Shown: positions 22,238 to 31,165 of the stretch, one piece after another
Layout: every line of letters begins with the position of its first letter
Numbering within the stretch: position 1 is the stretch's first letter
Source: Cyrtodaria siliqua
Taxonomy: Eukaryota; Mollusca; Bivalvia; Adapedonta; Hiatellidae
Direction of reading: 5' to 3'
NCBI GenBank assembly: GCA_037043455.1
Contig: JAWPHD010010956.1
Span: forward strand, 24,208-88,207
Length of the DNA stretch: 64,000 bases
Translations under genes and position numbers: made by a program
Notes under the pieces: model-generated
Databases searched by the model: none
The model's input: only the letters and a program-made list of their open reading frames with translations
What the model was told of the DNA's origin: nothing

Positions 22238-22285
22238 AAGAGTATAGCAACAATTTTCGCAGGTTGACCATTCACCATATACTAT
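22238..22285 (-). repeat. right terminal inverted repeat of the DNA transposon
   Basis: Reverse complement of 14624-14681 with gaps; the perfect 20-bp core is 22238-22257. The LTR retrotransposon insertion site begins six bases outside it. Confidence 0.7.
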
Positions 22286-22295
22286 TAGAGACAAC

Positions 22296-23811
22296 TGTCA
22301 CAGGATGACCTTAGTGGTTGAGCTAACTCAGGAAAGAATCAATGACAGTGAATGCATTTACATAAGTTTAATGCAACTTTTAAAATATGTTTAATATATA
22401 TACAATTATCTAAAAAAACAAGCGAATACACAATTGAATTATGAAAAGAGTGTTCTCCTGAACGTTTAAGACGTTCTTAGTATTGTTATAAATACTGAAT
22501 GTCTAAGACACTAAAGTGTTGTTAAAGCTATAACAATGTTGATGTAGCGCGATAACTGTGATGCGCGAGAGCTCATGAAGATGATGATGCGCGAATTCAA
22601 TGGATGATTGTCATCAAATGCCTTCTGTAAGGGTTGATGACGCGATGCAATGATAGTTAATCTCCACTGAGATTGTGAATGATTTTCCTCCAGTGAGGAC
22701 TGGTAACGGGCCCACCTTGTGTCCCGGAGATTGTCGTTAGTAAAACCTGGCTGTGCAGGTACGGGGACCGTCTCCACCGCTTGTAAACGTTATTCGTGGA
22801 AGCTTAGCTCCACTCCTGGATATCCAAACCTAGATGGCTTACTCTAACCCTGGATGGCTTATATCCTGGATGGCTTAGGCTGTAATTATACATACGTTTT
22901 AGATGTCGGTTGACAAACATACCAATCTTATATAATTATCATTAGCCAAACAAATCATTATTCAATCAATATATGTAAGCTGTACTAATGATGAGTAGCC
23001 ATGTATACATATTCTACAACGCCATGTATACGCTATGTACGTCGCTGTTAATCAATGCCCCTAATACATGTAATATAAACATGATCAAATAACTCATATA
23101 TTACACTCACTGAGTTATGTATGCACGCAATGTTAACAATCGTGTATTACAATCACTGAGTAATACGCCAACGTTAACTAATGCACCTATTATCCACTGT
23201 TATCAAATTAATATTGTTTTACAATTAATGATCAATTACAATAATTACATCTAATAAAGTAACTTCAAACTCATATGCTAGTCTAAAGTTATGTTTGAGA
23301 AACATCAATGCTAACCGGATGTCGTAACCGCCAAACAAGATGGCGCCGCCCACTGAATACAAATATACGATAAAAGTTTAATAAAACTACTAACCACATG
23401 TTGCCTGTGAAATTTGCCGTCCAATCTCTGTTCCAACAAAGTACTATCGATGATCCCGGCGATAGCTAGAAGACAATGGGTTTTATAGCAAACATTACGC
23501 CCAAATCATTATTTGCCCCGTTCAGTCCGTGACAAACGTGGCTAAATCTACAGTATTGAATCTACACGCGAGGCCCTTATACAATTTTGCCGTTTAAGGA
23601 AAATATACCTATACGTTTACATGCATTAGCACAAAACTAAACTTATGACACGGCCTCTCTGGCGGCCACTTAAAATGTGCACGCTTTTACGTGTTACATG
23701 AATAGAACATGAATATTGTGAAATTGTTTCAACTCGAACAATAGATTTTGGGTGTAACCGATACAAGAGCTATATACGACTAGTACGCTCTACCCGTGAC
23801 ATTTTGTGACA
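22296..23811 (-). repeat. 3' LTR (1,516 bp)
   Basis: Bounded by TGTCAC...GTGACA inverted termini. It differs from the other LTR by a handful of substitutions and by lacking one 16-bp 'tatcctggatggctta' unit of a short tandem run near 22850. It contains an AAGATGGCGCCGCC box (about 23338) resembling a YY1/initiator site. Confidence 0.95.
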
Positions 23812-23830
23812 ACATCTCCCCACTTAAAGA
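23812..23830 (-). other. polypurine tract
   Basis: On the minus strand CTTTAAGTGGGGAGATGT abuts the 3' LTR; the AAGTGGGGAGA core is the likely plus-strand primer. Confidence 0.75.
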
Positions 23831-24096
23831 AAGTGCTACACTTTTAAAATTCAACAAAATGATAATTAATATTTACACGTTAAGAAACTATTAATTCTTC
23901 TGAGCAAACGAGCGACAAAACGTACAAGCTGATCGCTCAATCGCTTGAGTATGTTAACTATTACCACTGCAGTTATAACCTAACTATAACATGTAATTAC
24001 AATTTCAACACTATTCTACAATTGTACACTACCCTGTCGTTACATATAATACTATTGTACAATACACTGCAATACACTATTGTATTAAACCGGTCA
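23831..24096 (-). other. untranslated region between the pol stop and the purine tract
   Basis: About 265 bp of AT-rich sequence with no frame of note. Confidence 0.5.
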
Positions 24097-27000
24097 TTAT
24101 GTGCGGCGACTTAAATAGTCTGCCCCAATATTGTCCTTTCCACGGTCTATTACACCGACTCTACTGTTGCTAATAACACTACTTCCCGTCACTACCAGAA
24201 CTCCAACTTTACACATTGCATCCATCGCATTACCAGTATACTGTTTGCGAAATGGAGTAGGGTCTCTCGTTTCCCTAATCGGCTTTGCTAATGTGTGCTT
24301 AAAGCTACACTGCACTACATCTGTTGGTCTCGACTCATCGGACCGAACAGTACTACACCCAGAGTCTAAACGACTTACCTCTCGTTTCTCTGCTACACTA
24401 AGCATGCCCGATATGTCTACATCGGCTGCTGTCTCCTTACCTACACTAGTGGGAGAATATGTGGGACTAGTGTCCTCACTACTGCCTACATCACTATCCT
24501 CAATAACTGCAACATTAACTACATTTAATACCCCTTGTTGCACATTATCGGTTCTACTGATATACTCTTTCAGCATATTCGCATGAAAGGTCTTTAACTT
24601 TCCGTTTATCTCGATACGGTAATCCATAGTGTTCACTATCCCTCTAACGTAAAACGGACCTTTCCATTGTAATAACAACTTGTTATTGTCGGTCGGGAGT
24701 AACAGTAACACCTGGTCATCTATCTTTAACTTAACTAACTGACTTTGAGCTATCTTACAAGTCTCCTCTAGTTTCTCCTTCAGATCTAAAACATACTGAT
24801 ATGTAGTCTTAACCTCATCACTATCTACTTCACCTGCCCACATCTCTCTAAGAATCCTCATGGGACCTCTAACTGACCTACCGTACAATAACTCAAACGG
24901 AGAAAATCCTAAACTCTCTTGTGGAACCTCTCTAAATGCAAACAATAAAGCATTGAGATACTTGTCCCAATCTTTAGGTCTCTCGGTACACATACGCCGT
25001 AACATTTGCTTTAACGTCCCGTTAAATCGTTCGACTAACCCGTTACACATAGGGTGATATGGTGTTGTCATGATTTGACGCAAAGACAATAACCTGCTTA
25101 CTTCAGCCATAAGTTCTGACGTAAACTGTGACCCACAATCAGTCAGCATTTCCTCTGGTACACCTAGCCTACTGAACATATCAACTAATGCCTCAGCTAC
25201 TCTCTCAGTTTCAATTGAGGGCAATGCTACTGCCTCCGGATACCTAGTTGCATAGTCTACCATGGTTAAAATGTACCTATTTTTCCTATCCGACACTGGA
25301 AAAATTGGTCCAACTATGTCTACGGCTACCCGCTTAAATGGTGTATCTATCAGTGGCATCTGACCTAAATGTACTTTGGTCACTCGACCTTTTGGTACTG
25401 TCCTTTGGCATACATCGCAGGACCTACAATACCTAGTTACATCTCCACTAACGCCTGGCCAATAAAATTCTGCCAATACTCTATCTGACGTTTTCTTTAC
25501 ACCTAAATGACCTCCCATAATCGACTCATGAGCTACCTTAAGCACTGTCGTTCTATACTGGGTAGGTACCACTAATTGGTGAAACTGTCTACTACCACTA
25601 TCTTCAAATTCTCTGTACAATAACCTATTCTTATGTACAAACTTACAACTACCGGACCCTTTACACTTCTTTACTACACCATCCTTGGCCTTCACCTTAC
25701 AAGGACCTAATGACTCGTCTTGAGTTTGTGCTTCTATAAACTCCGCTTTAGATATGTCACCTACGGCTGCAGGAACCTTTAATTTTCTATAAGCCTGAGC
25801 TTGCTTCTGAACCTGCGCTCTAGTCTCTACGGCATTACTTATGCTACTTCTAAAATCGGACATTACCGGAAGTGCTGAACCTTCTATGTTCCCCATCGTT
25901 AAATCATACATCGGGTCGTCCATACATAGTGCCTCTGTAGTCCCTTTAAAGAAAGGTGTATCTACATCTATTCTCGCTATTGGCACGTGCTCTACCGATT
26001 TATTTAACAACATACACGGTGACTGTTTACCTACCAACTGGTCATCCGTAACTAAACTACGCCTAACTACCACACCTGTACAACCTGTATCCCTCATTAC
26101 AATTACGTCCGTGCCATTCACTCTACCATCTGCCGTTGGAAGATTTGCATACGGAAAGAGACATGTTCCGATCTTCGCCATTACACCATCCGCTTTAACA
26201 CAACAGCTACTACTCTCGGTTTTAATAACCGGACTATTACTACCTCTGCCTCTACCTCTACCACGGTTTTGACCACCTCTACCTCTACCGAAATTCCATG
26301 GGTTGTTAAAACCTTGGTTCTGACTCCCTACATTGTTGTCCACTCTACTATTTTCACTCAAATTGTCTACGACAGCGGACACTTTCACCGCTTTCCTACA
26401 CTCATGTGAAGCATGATTCCCATTACAGTGACGACAACGAATAAAAGGTCTACCTATGTTACCACTATTGCTACCTCCTCGAGCACCCATCGAACTACCT
26501 CCACCTCTATAGTTTCCACTCTGGCCTTTCTGTTTATGATCGTCCCCTTGCCTATCTCTAAAAGTTCTGTCTTTCGACACTACATTATGAGCTCCACCTC
26601 TAGCCTCGGCAAACTGATCTGCTTGTGTTGCCATTTCATCTACACTAGTTAGTTTTCTTTCTTTAAGAAATAAGAACAGATCTCTACTACAAACATTGAA
26701 TAGCTGGTCCCGCAACAAGAAATCTATGAGGCCCTGATAAGTCTGCGCTACCTTCCCTAACTCTAACCACCTATCTAAGTAATTTCTAGACCTACTAATA
26801 AACTGAATAAATGACTCGCCTTTCTCAGGCAGACAAGCTCTAAACCGCTTTCTAAAACCTTCTTCAGTTAACTCAAATCTCTTTAAAAGAGCATCCTTTA
26901 ACTTGTCATAGTCAAGAGCATCTAAACTAGGTAATCTAGAAAATACATCTAAGGCCTTGCCTCTCAATAACGCACTTAAATGAACTGCCCACTTATCTTT

Positions 27001-27216
27001 GGTCCATTCCTGTAACTCAGCATAACGCTCGAACCGTAACAAGTAACTGTCCATGTTATCTTTGTCAGCATCGAAGTATGGTAACTTCGAACCTTTTAAC
27101 TTTCCAGAATAACTATCTTTCCCTTCAGTTTTACTGTCCTTACTATGTGTCTTAGCTGCTTCCAACTCTAAAGCTAACTTATGATCAAACTCTTTTTGCT
27201 CCCTTTCCATTATCAT
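24097..27216 (-). CDS. Gag-protease-integrase polyprotein lacking reverse transcriptase
   Basis: 1,039 open codons. In order: a capsid-like Gag region (about 45-205), an RG-rich linker, a CCHC-type knuckle (C261, C264, H268, C273) with a second RG stretch (310-325), and an aspartic protease box RDTGCTG (D376). Then integrase: a zinc-binding H563/H570/C600/C603 and catalytic D633, D693, E729 (35 residues between the last two). A GPF module follows (WKGPF, 851-855; FHANML, 877-882). The C-terminus ends GKDNIGADYLSR (1026-1037), the usual closing motif of RNase H in this clade. So RT and RNase H, expected between about 990 and 1019, have been lost with the frame kept. The first ATG shown is probably internal, since the coiled-coil N-terminus sits upstream in another frame. 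Confidence 0.92.
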   Translation of the reverse strand: MIMEREQKEFDHKLALELEAAKTHSKDSKTEGKDSYSGKLKGSKLPYFDADKDNMDSYLLRFERYAELQEWTKDKWAVHLSALLRGKALDVFSRLPSLDALDYDKLKDALLKRFELTEEGFRKRFRACLPEKGESFIQFISRSRNYLDRWLELGKVAQTYQGLIDFLLRDQLFNVCSRDLFLFLKERKLTSVDEMATQADQFAEARGGAHNVVSKDRTFRDRQGDDHKQKGQSGNYRGGGSSMGARGGSNSGNIGRPFIRCRHCNGNHASHECRKAVKVSAVVDNLSENSRVDNNVGSQNQGFNNPWNFGRGRGGQNRGRGRGRGSNSPVIKTESSSCCVKADGVMAKIGTCLFPYANLPTADGRVNGTDVIVMRDTGCTGVVVRRSLVTDDQLVGKQSPCMLLNKSVEHVPIARIDVDTPFFKGTTEALCMDDPMYDLTMGNIEGSALPVMSDFRSSISNAVETRAQVQKQAQAYRKLKVPAAVGDISKAEFIEAQTQDESLGPCKVKAKDGVVKKCKGSGSCKFVHKNRLLYREFEDSGSRQFHQLVVPTQYRTTVLKVAHESIMGGHLGVKKTSDRVLAEFYWPGVSGDVTRYCRSCDVCQRTVPKGRVTKVHLGQMPLIDTPFKRVAVDIVGPIFPVSDRKNRYILTMVDYATRYPEAVALPSIETERVAEALVDMFSRLGVPEEMLTDCGSQFTSELMAEVSRLLSLRQIMTTPYHPMCNGLVERFNGTLKQMLRRMCTERPKDWDKYLNALLFAFREVPQESLGFSPFELLYGRSVRGPMRILREMWAGEVDSDEVKTTYQYVLDLKEKLEETCKIAQSQLVKLKIDDQVLLLLPTDNNKLLLQWKGPFYVRGIVNTMDYRIEINGKLKTFHANMLKEYISRTDNVQQGVLNVVNVAVIEDSDVGSSEDTSPTYSPTSVGKETAADVDISGMLSVAEKREVSRLDSGCSTVRSDESRPTDVVQCSFKHTLAKPIRETRDPTPFRKQYTGNAMDAMCKVGVLVVTGSSVISNSRVGVIDRGKDNIGADYLSRRT

Positions 27217-27278
27217 CTTAGCCTTAGCTAGTCTACCATCTGTTTCGAACCTCTCATGTTCTAACTCTTGCTTCTCCT

Positions 27279-27680
27279 TTACAATTCTACCTTCTCTTTA
27301 TCATCATCTCGCTTCTCTTTAGCTAATCTACCTTCTAATTCTAGCTTCTCTTTATCAGCATCTACCTTCTCGTTAGCTAATCTACTTTCTAATTCTACCT
27401 TCTCTGTGGCTAGTCTACTTTCTTCATCTCGCTTCTCTTTAGCTAACCTACTTTCGAATTCTAGCTTCTCTCTAGCTATTCTACTTTCCAATTCTAGCTT
27501 ATCTTTAACTAGCCTACTTTCTTCATCTCTTTCCTGCTTTGCTAATTCTCTTTCCTTAAGTCTAAATTCCCTTTCCCTAGCCTGTTCGTCTTTAACAAAG
27601 GTTCTAAGCTCCTCTCCAGCATACCCTAACTCCTTACCCATTTCCGTAAGATCCTTTATGGACGTCATGTCTATAGACAT
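27279..27680 (-). CDS. Gag N-terminal coiled coil, separated by a frameshift
   Basis: 133 codons starting MSIDMTSIKDLTEMGKELGY, then an almost uninterrupted Glu/Lys/Leu/Arg repeat (variants of 'LESRLAKEKRDEE', about 11-residue period) typical of a long coiled coil. The frame meets TAA at 27279-27281. The same Glu/Lys-rich composition continues without a break in the next frame (KEKQELEHERFETDGRLA) directly into the main polyprotein, so a one-base length change near 27281 splits what was one Gag. Coiled-coil N-termini occur in several Ty3/gypsy Gags; a role in particle assembly is inferred. Confidence 0.75.
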   Translation of the reverse strand: MSIDMTSIKDLTEMGKELGYAGEELRTFVKDEQAREREFRLKERELAKQERDEESRLVKDKLELESRIAREKLEFESRLAKEKRDEESRLATEKVELESRLANEKVDADKEKLELEGRLAKEKRDDDKEKVEL

Positions 27681-27699
27681 TGTGAACTACACACTACAA

Positions 27700-28324
27700 T
27701 AATTACAATACACACGTCACTAATAATTCTACTCAACTAACTACTAATGGTAAATCACTGTGTCCTCAGTAAATACCTGGGCATCATCATAGGACAGGTT
27801 ACATACACATTTGTACTAGCGCTAACTACTAACGGTTATGTATAGGTAGTATCTAGCTTCCACAAAACATATACCCTACATAAAATATCTTAATTTGATA
27901 TTGGACATAAACCTTAAACAATCATCGAAATGTGTATAACATGTACATGTATATTTACTTCTCCCATCAATATAAGTATACTCGAGTGTCACAACATGAG
28001 TAGAACGTCTTGTTCGCCAACCTAATTGGATACTATGTATATCAAGGGAGGTAAAACAAACACCCAAATTATTGAGCAAAAGTGCCTCAGACCCACTCGT
28101 GTAGACCACTGCGACCTCGCGCCAAGGAAAGAACGGACAAAACAACAGTTTGGACTCACCCTACCCTTGTCGTGTCTTGACTTGTCTTCCAAGCTGTGGC
28201 CGTGATCGTCGACAGTCGCCTTGATGGATCAGAGGGTGGTACACAATTCTAAAATAATAAGTAGAGATTTAGTATATCATTATAAAGATCACTTATTGAT
28301 TCTTTCCCTCCGTAGTCGCCCAAA
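27700..28324 (-). other. 5' leader of the LTR element
   Basis: Untranslated region between the primer site and the Gag start (about 640 bp). The open frame at 27876-28145 has no recognisable content. Confidence 0.55.
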
Positions 28325-28342
28325 ATCCCACTTCTGACACCA
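28325..28342 (-). other. primer binding site for tRNA-Leu
   Basis: On the minus strand TGGTGTCAGAAGTGGGAT lies two bases inside the 5' LTR. It is complementary to the 3' end (with CCA) of animal tRNA-Leu of the type ending ..CCCACTTCTGACA. Confidence 0.8.
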
Positions 28343-28344
28343 GT

Positions 28345-29876
28345 TGTCACAGGATGACCTTAGTGGTTGGGCTAACTCAGGAAAGAATCAATGACAGTGA
28401 ATGCATTTACATAAGTTTAATGCAACTTTTAAAATATGTTTAATATATATACAATTATCTAAAAAAACAAGCGAATACACAATTGAATTATGAAAAGAGT
28501 GTTCTCCTGAACGTTTAAGACGTTCTTAGTATTGTTATAAATACTGAATGTCTAAGACACTAAAGTGTTGTTAAAGCTATAACAATGTTGATGTAGCGCG
28601 ATAACTGTGATGCGCGAGAGCTCATGAAGATGATGATGCGCGAATTCAATGGATGATTGTCATCAAATGCCTTCTGTAAGGGTTGATGACGCGATGCAAT
28701 GATAGTTAATCTCCACTGAGATTGTGAATGATTTTCCTCCAGTGAGGACTGGTAACGGGCCCACCTTGTGTCCCGGGGGTTGTCGTTAGTAAAACCTGGC
28801 TGTGCAGGTACGGGGACCGTCTCCACCGCTTGTAAACGTTATTCGTGGAAGCTTAGCTCCACTCCTGGATATCCAAACCTAGATGGCTTACTCTAACCCT
28901 GGATGGCTTATATCCTGGATGGCTTATATCCTGGATGGCTTAGGCTGTAATTATACATACGTTTTAGATGTCGGTTGACAAACATACCAATCTTATATAA
29001 TTATCATTAGCCAAACAAATCATTATTCAATCAATATATGTAAGCTGTACTAATGATGAGTAGCCATGTATACATATTCTACAACGCCATGTATACGCTA
29101 TGTACGTCGCTGTTAATCAATGCCCCTAATACATGTAATATAAACATGATCAAATAACTCATATATTACACTCACTGAGTTATGTATGCACGCAATGTTA
29201 ACAATCGTGTATTACAATCACTGAGTAATACGCCAACGTTAACTAATGCACCTATTATCCACTGTTATCAAAATAATATTGTTTTACAATTAATGATCAA
29301 TTACAATAATTACATCTAATAAAGTAACTTCAAACTCATATGCTAGTCTAAAGTTATGTTTGAGAAACATCAATGCTAACCGGATGTCGTAACCGCCAAA
29401 CAAGATGGCGCCGCCCACTGAATACAAATATACGATAAACGTTTAATAAAACTACTAACCACATGTTGCCTGTGAAATTTGCCGTCCAATCTCTGCTCCA
29501 ACAAAGTACTATCGATGATCCCGGCGATAGCTAGAAGACAATGGGTTTTATAGCAAACATTACGCCCAAATCATTATTTGCCCCGTTCAGTCCGTGACAA
29601 ACGTGGCTAAATCTACAGTATTGAATCTACACGCGAGGCCCTTATACAATTTTGCCGTTTAAGGAAAATATACCTATACGTTTACATGCATTAGCACAAA
29701 ACTAAACTTATGACACGGCCTCTCTGGCGGCCACTTAAAATGTGCACGCTTTTACGTGTTACATGAATAGAACATGAATATTGTGAAATTGTTTCAACTC
29801 GAACAATAGATTTTGGGTGTAACCGATACAAGAGCTATATACGACCAGTACGCTCTACCCGTGACATTTTGTGACA
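28345..29876 (-). repeat. 5' LTR (1,532 bp)
   Basis: Same as the 3' LTR with an extra 16-bp tandem unit near 28920 and very few substitutions (e.g. in the 'cccgggggttg' segment, 28773-28783). It presumably carries the promoter; no TATA box was assigned. Confidence 0.95.
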
Positions 29877-29881
29877 ACAAC

Positions 29882-30399
29882 CCTGCTAGTAGTGCTTTAT
29901 ACTCTGATATATCGAGGATATACAAATTAGTTGGCAAGCAATTATTTGCGATTTACCTGTACACGGTTACAGTGCACACTGGCTCCGGGATTTTTTAAAC
30001 CCTTTTCTAAGGACTGGAACAGGTATAAAATGTATGCCTGTATAACCCTAAACTCAATTACTGACGTACATCTACCTATGCACAAAATTGATTTAATTTG
30101 AAATATGCAACCTTTTAATGTCGCGTAACAAAGTGAAGTGGACATTTAAAAATCAAGAGTTGTGATGCTTGGATTTCCACTTACAAGTCAACTTTTTAAA
30201 CATGTTTTATAGAAATATTCCCGATAATGTGCACAGTCTTTTCTTTATTCAGGACCTTTTTATCTTATACAGTCCAAGTTCATCGTTAATTCGTTGAAAA
30301 TGACGTAAAACACCATACAAAGAAAAAACATTGTTAATTCAATGACTAGAAACATAATTAAATTATCAGAAATGATAAAACACATATCAGGGATCAAAT
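29882..30399. other. no recognised feature
   Basis: Unique-looking AT-rich DNA to the right of the LTR element. Confidence 0.5.
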
Positions 30400-30820
30400 T
30401 TAAAGGCAGAATATGCTTATTAACGCATAAACTGAAACAGATGATGAAGCACTCGGAAGCGTTACAACTTAGAGAATTACGCTAACAAAATAACTGAATA
30501 AAATTAAAATGTACACACTATGCCAAATAAATATTTGTGTACTAATTACGCTGTATCCCCTACACACTGCGCCGACGCTAAGGACAACACAGAAAGTATG
30601 CAGACACATTTATATCTCAGGTAATGTTTATCTAAACACAATAGTTACAAAGTCAGCATGCCTTTTTAACAAAGCTTACATTTCAAATCAGTTGTTGCTA
30701 TTAAAGGCTGGGTACATCGGGGTATGTAATGCATGTTTGACGGTAATATTATACACAAATGCTTGACACAAAGTCGCTATCATCTCAGTTAAGGTTAACA
30801 ATAAGCATATTCTGACTTAA
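30400..30820 (+). mobile_element. TTAA-flanked MITE-like element, copy A
   Basis: Bounded by TTAA (30400-30403, 30817-30820) and inverted termini AG(G/T)CAGAATATGCTTATT. It is homologous over its length to the split copy B (36210-42097). It also holds a small frame (30509-30766) partly conserved with copy B (SACLFNKAYISNQLLLLKAG), which may be coincidental. A TTAA target suggests a piggyBac- or Kolobok-type transposase in trans. Confidence 0.7.
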
Positions 30821-31165
30821 TTTTTAGCCACTTGCTATAAGCAAGTGCAAATGTTTTCTACTTGCTATTTTAATTAAGGTACTTGCATTAATATAATTCG
30901 AAACCTTCATTCGTTTTAGAAGGATTGCTAAGCATGTAAATAATGACAACTTCACATTCAGCTAGATACAGGAATTTAATAATGTATAATTAAACTTACT
31001 TATATCCACCTATTTAACCAACATAGATAAATATGTTCAGTGAATAAATGTAGACTGAGACCTAATAATTTTCTTTTATTACTTGAACAATTTATCAAGT
31101 GCTAATATTTCCTACTTGCAATCTGCAAAAATCTACTTGCTTTTAGCAAGTAAATAAGTGTTAAA
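30821..31165. repeat. small repeat rich in ACTTGC/GCAAGT on both strands
   Basis: Motif 'acttgct' and its complement recur at both ends (30830-30890, 31100-31155), with local inverted repeats such as acttgctataagcaagt. It is possibly a small foldback element; the boundaries are uncertain. Confidence 0.35.

Larger units (their letters stand above)
14624..22285 (+). mobile_element. TIR-bounded DNA transposon carrying a large nuclease-like gene (decayed)
   Basis: Both ends carry imperfect terminal inverted repeats: 14624-14681 against the reverse complement of 22238-22285. They share ATAGTATAT and TGAATGGT and an identical 20-mer, AAAATTGTTGCTATACTCTT. A second similar block lies further in (14724-14745 against 22171-22198). 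Inside are a promoter-like region, a 5' intron and one long plus-strand gene in six broken pieces (15791-21462), plus two retroelement insertions (19011-19548, 19805-20482). The gene belongs to a family I recognise as highly repeated in molluscan and cnidarian genomes but without an established function. The TIRs argue that the family is a transposon gene. The target-site duplication is not resolved, so the outermost few bases are uncertain. Confidence 0.65.
22291..29881 (-). mobile_element. complete LTR retrotransposon (Ty3/gypsy, Gmr1-like order), RT/RNase H deleted
   Basis: A minus-strand element with LTRs 22296-23811 and 28345-29876, flanked by the 5-bp target duplication ACAAC (22291-22295, 29877-29881). 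A tRNA-Leu primer site and a purine-rich tract are in the expected places. The internal region encodes Gag, protease and integrase and ends in an RNase H tail. That order (integrase before RT) is the one described for Gmr1-type Ty3/gypsy elements; here RT and nearly all of RNase H are missing. The LTRs are almost identical, so the insertion is young. Confidence 0.92.

Noticed and set aside
24131..27702. Plus-strand frames over the LTR element (for example 24131-24586 and 27268-27702)
   Set aside because: Antisense shadows of gag-pol; the 27268-27702 Ser/Leu repeat is the complement of the coiled coil.
22511..28826. Pair of identical 88-codon minus-strand frames (22511-22777 and 28560-28826)
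   Set aside because: They lie in the two LTRs and are identical only because LTRs are; no protein motif.
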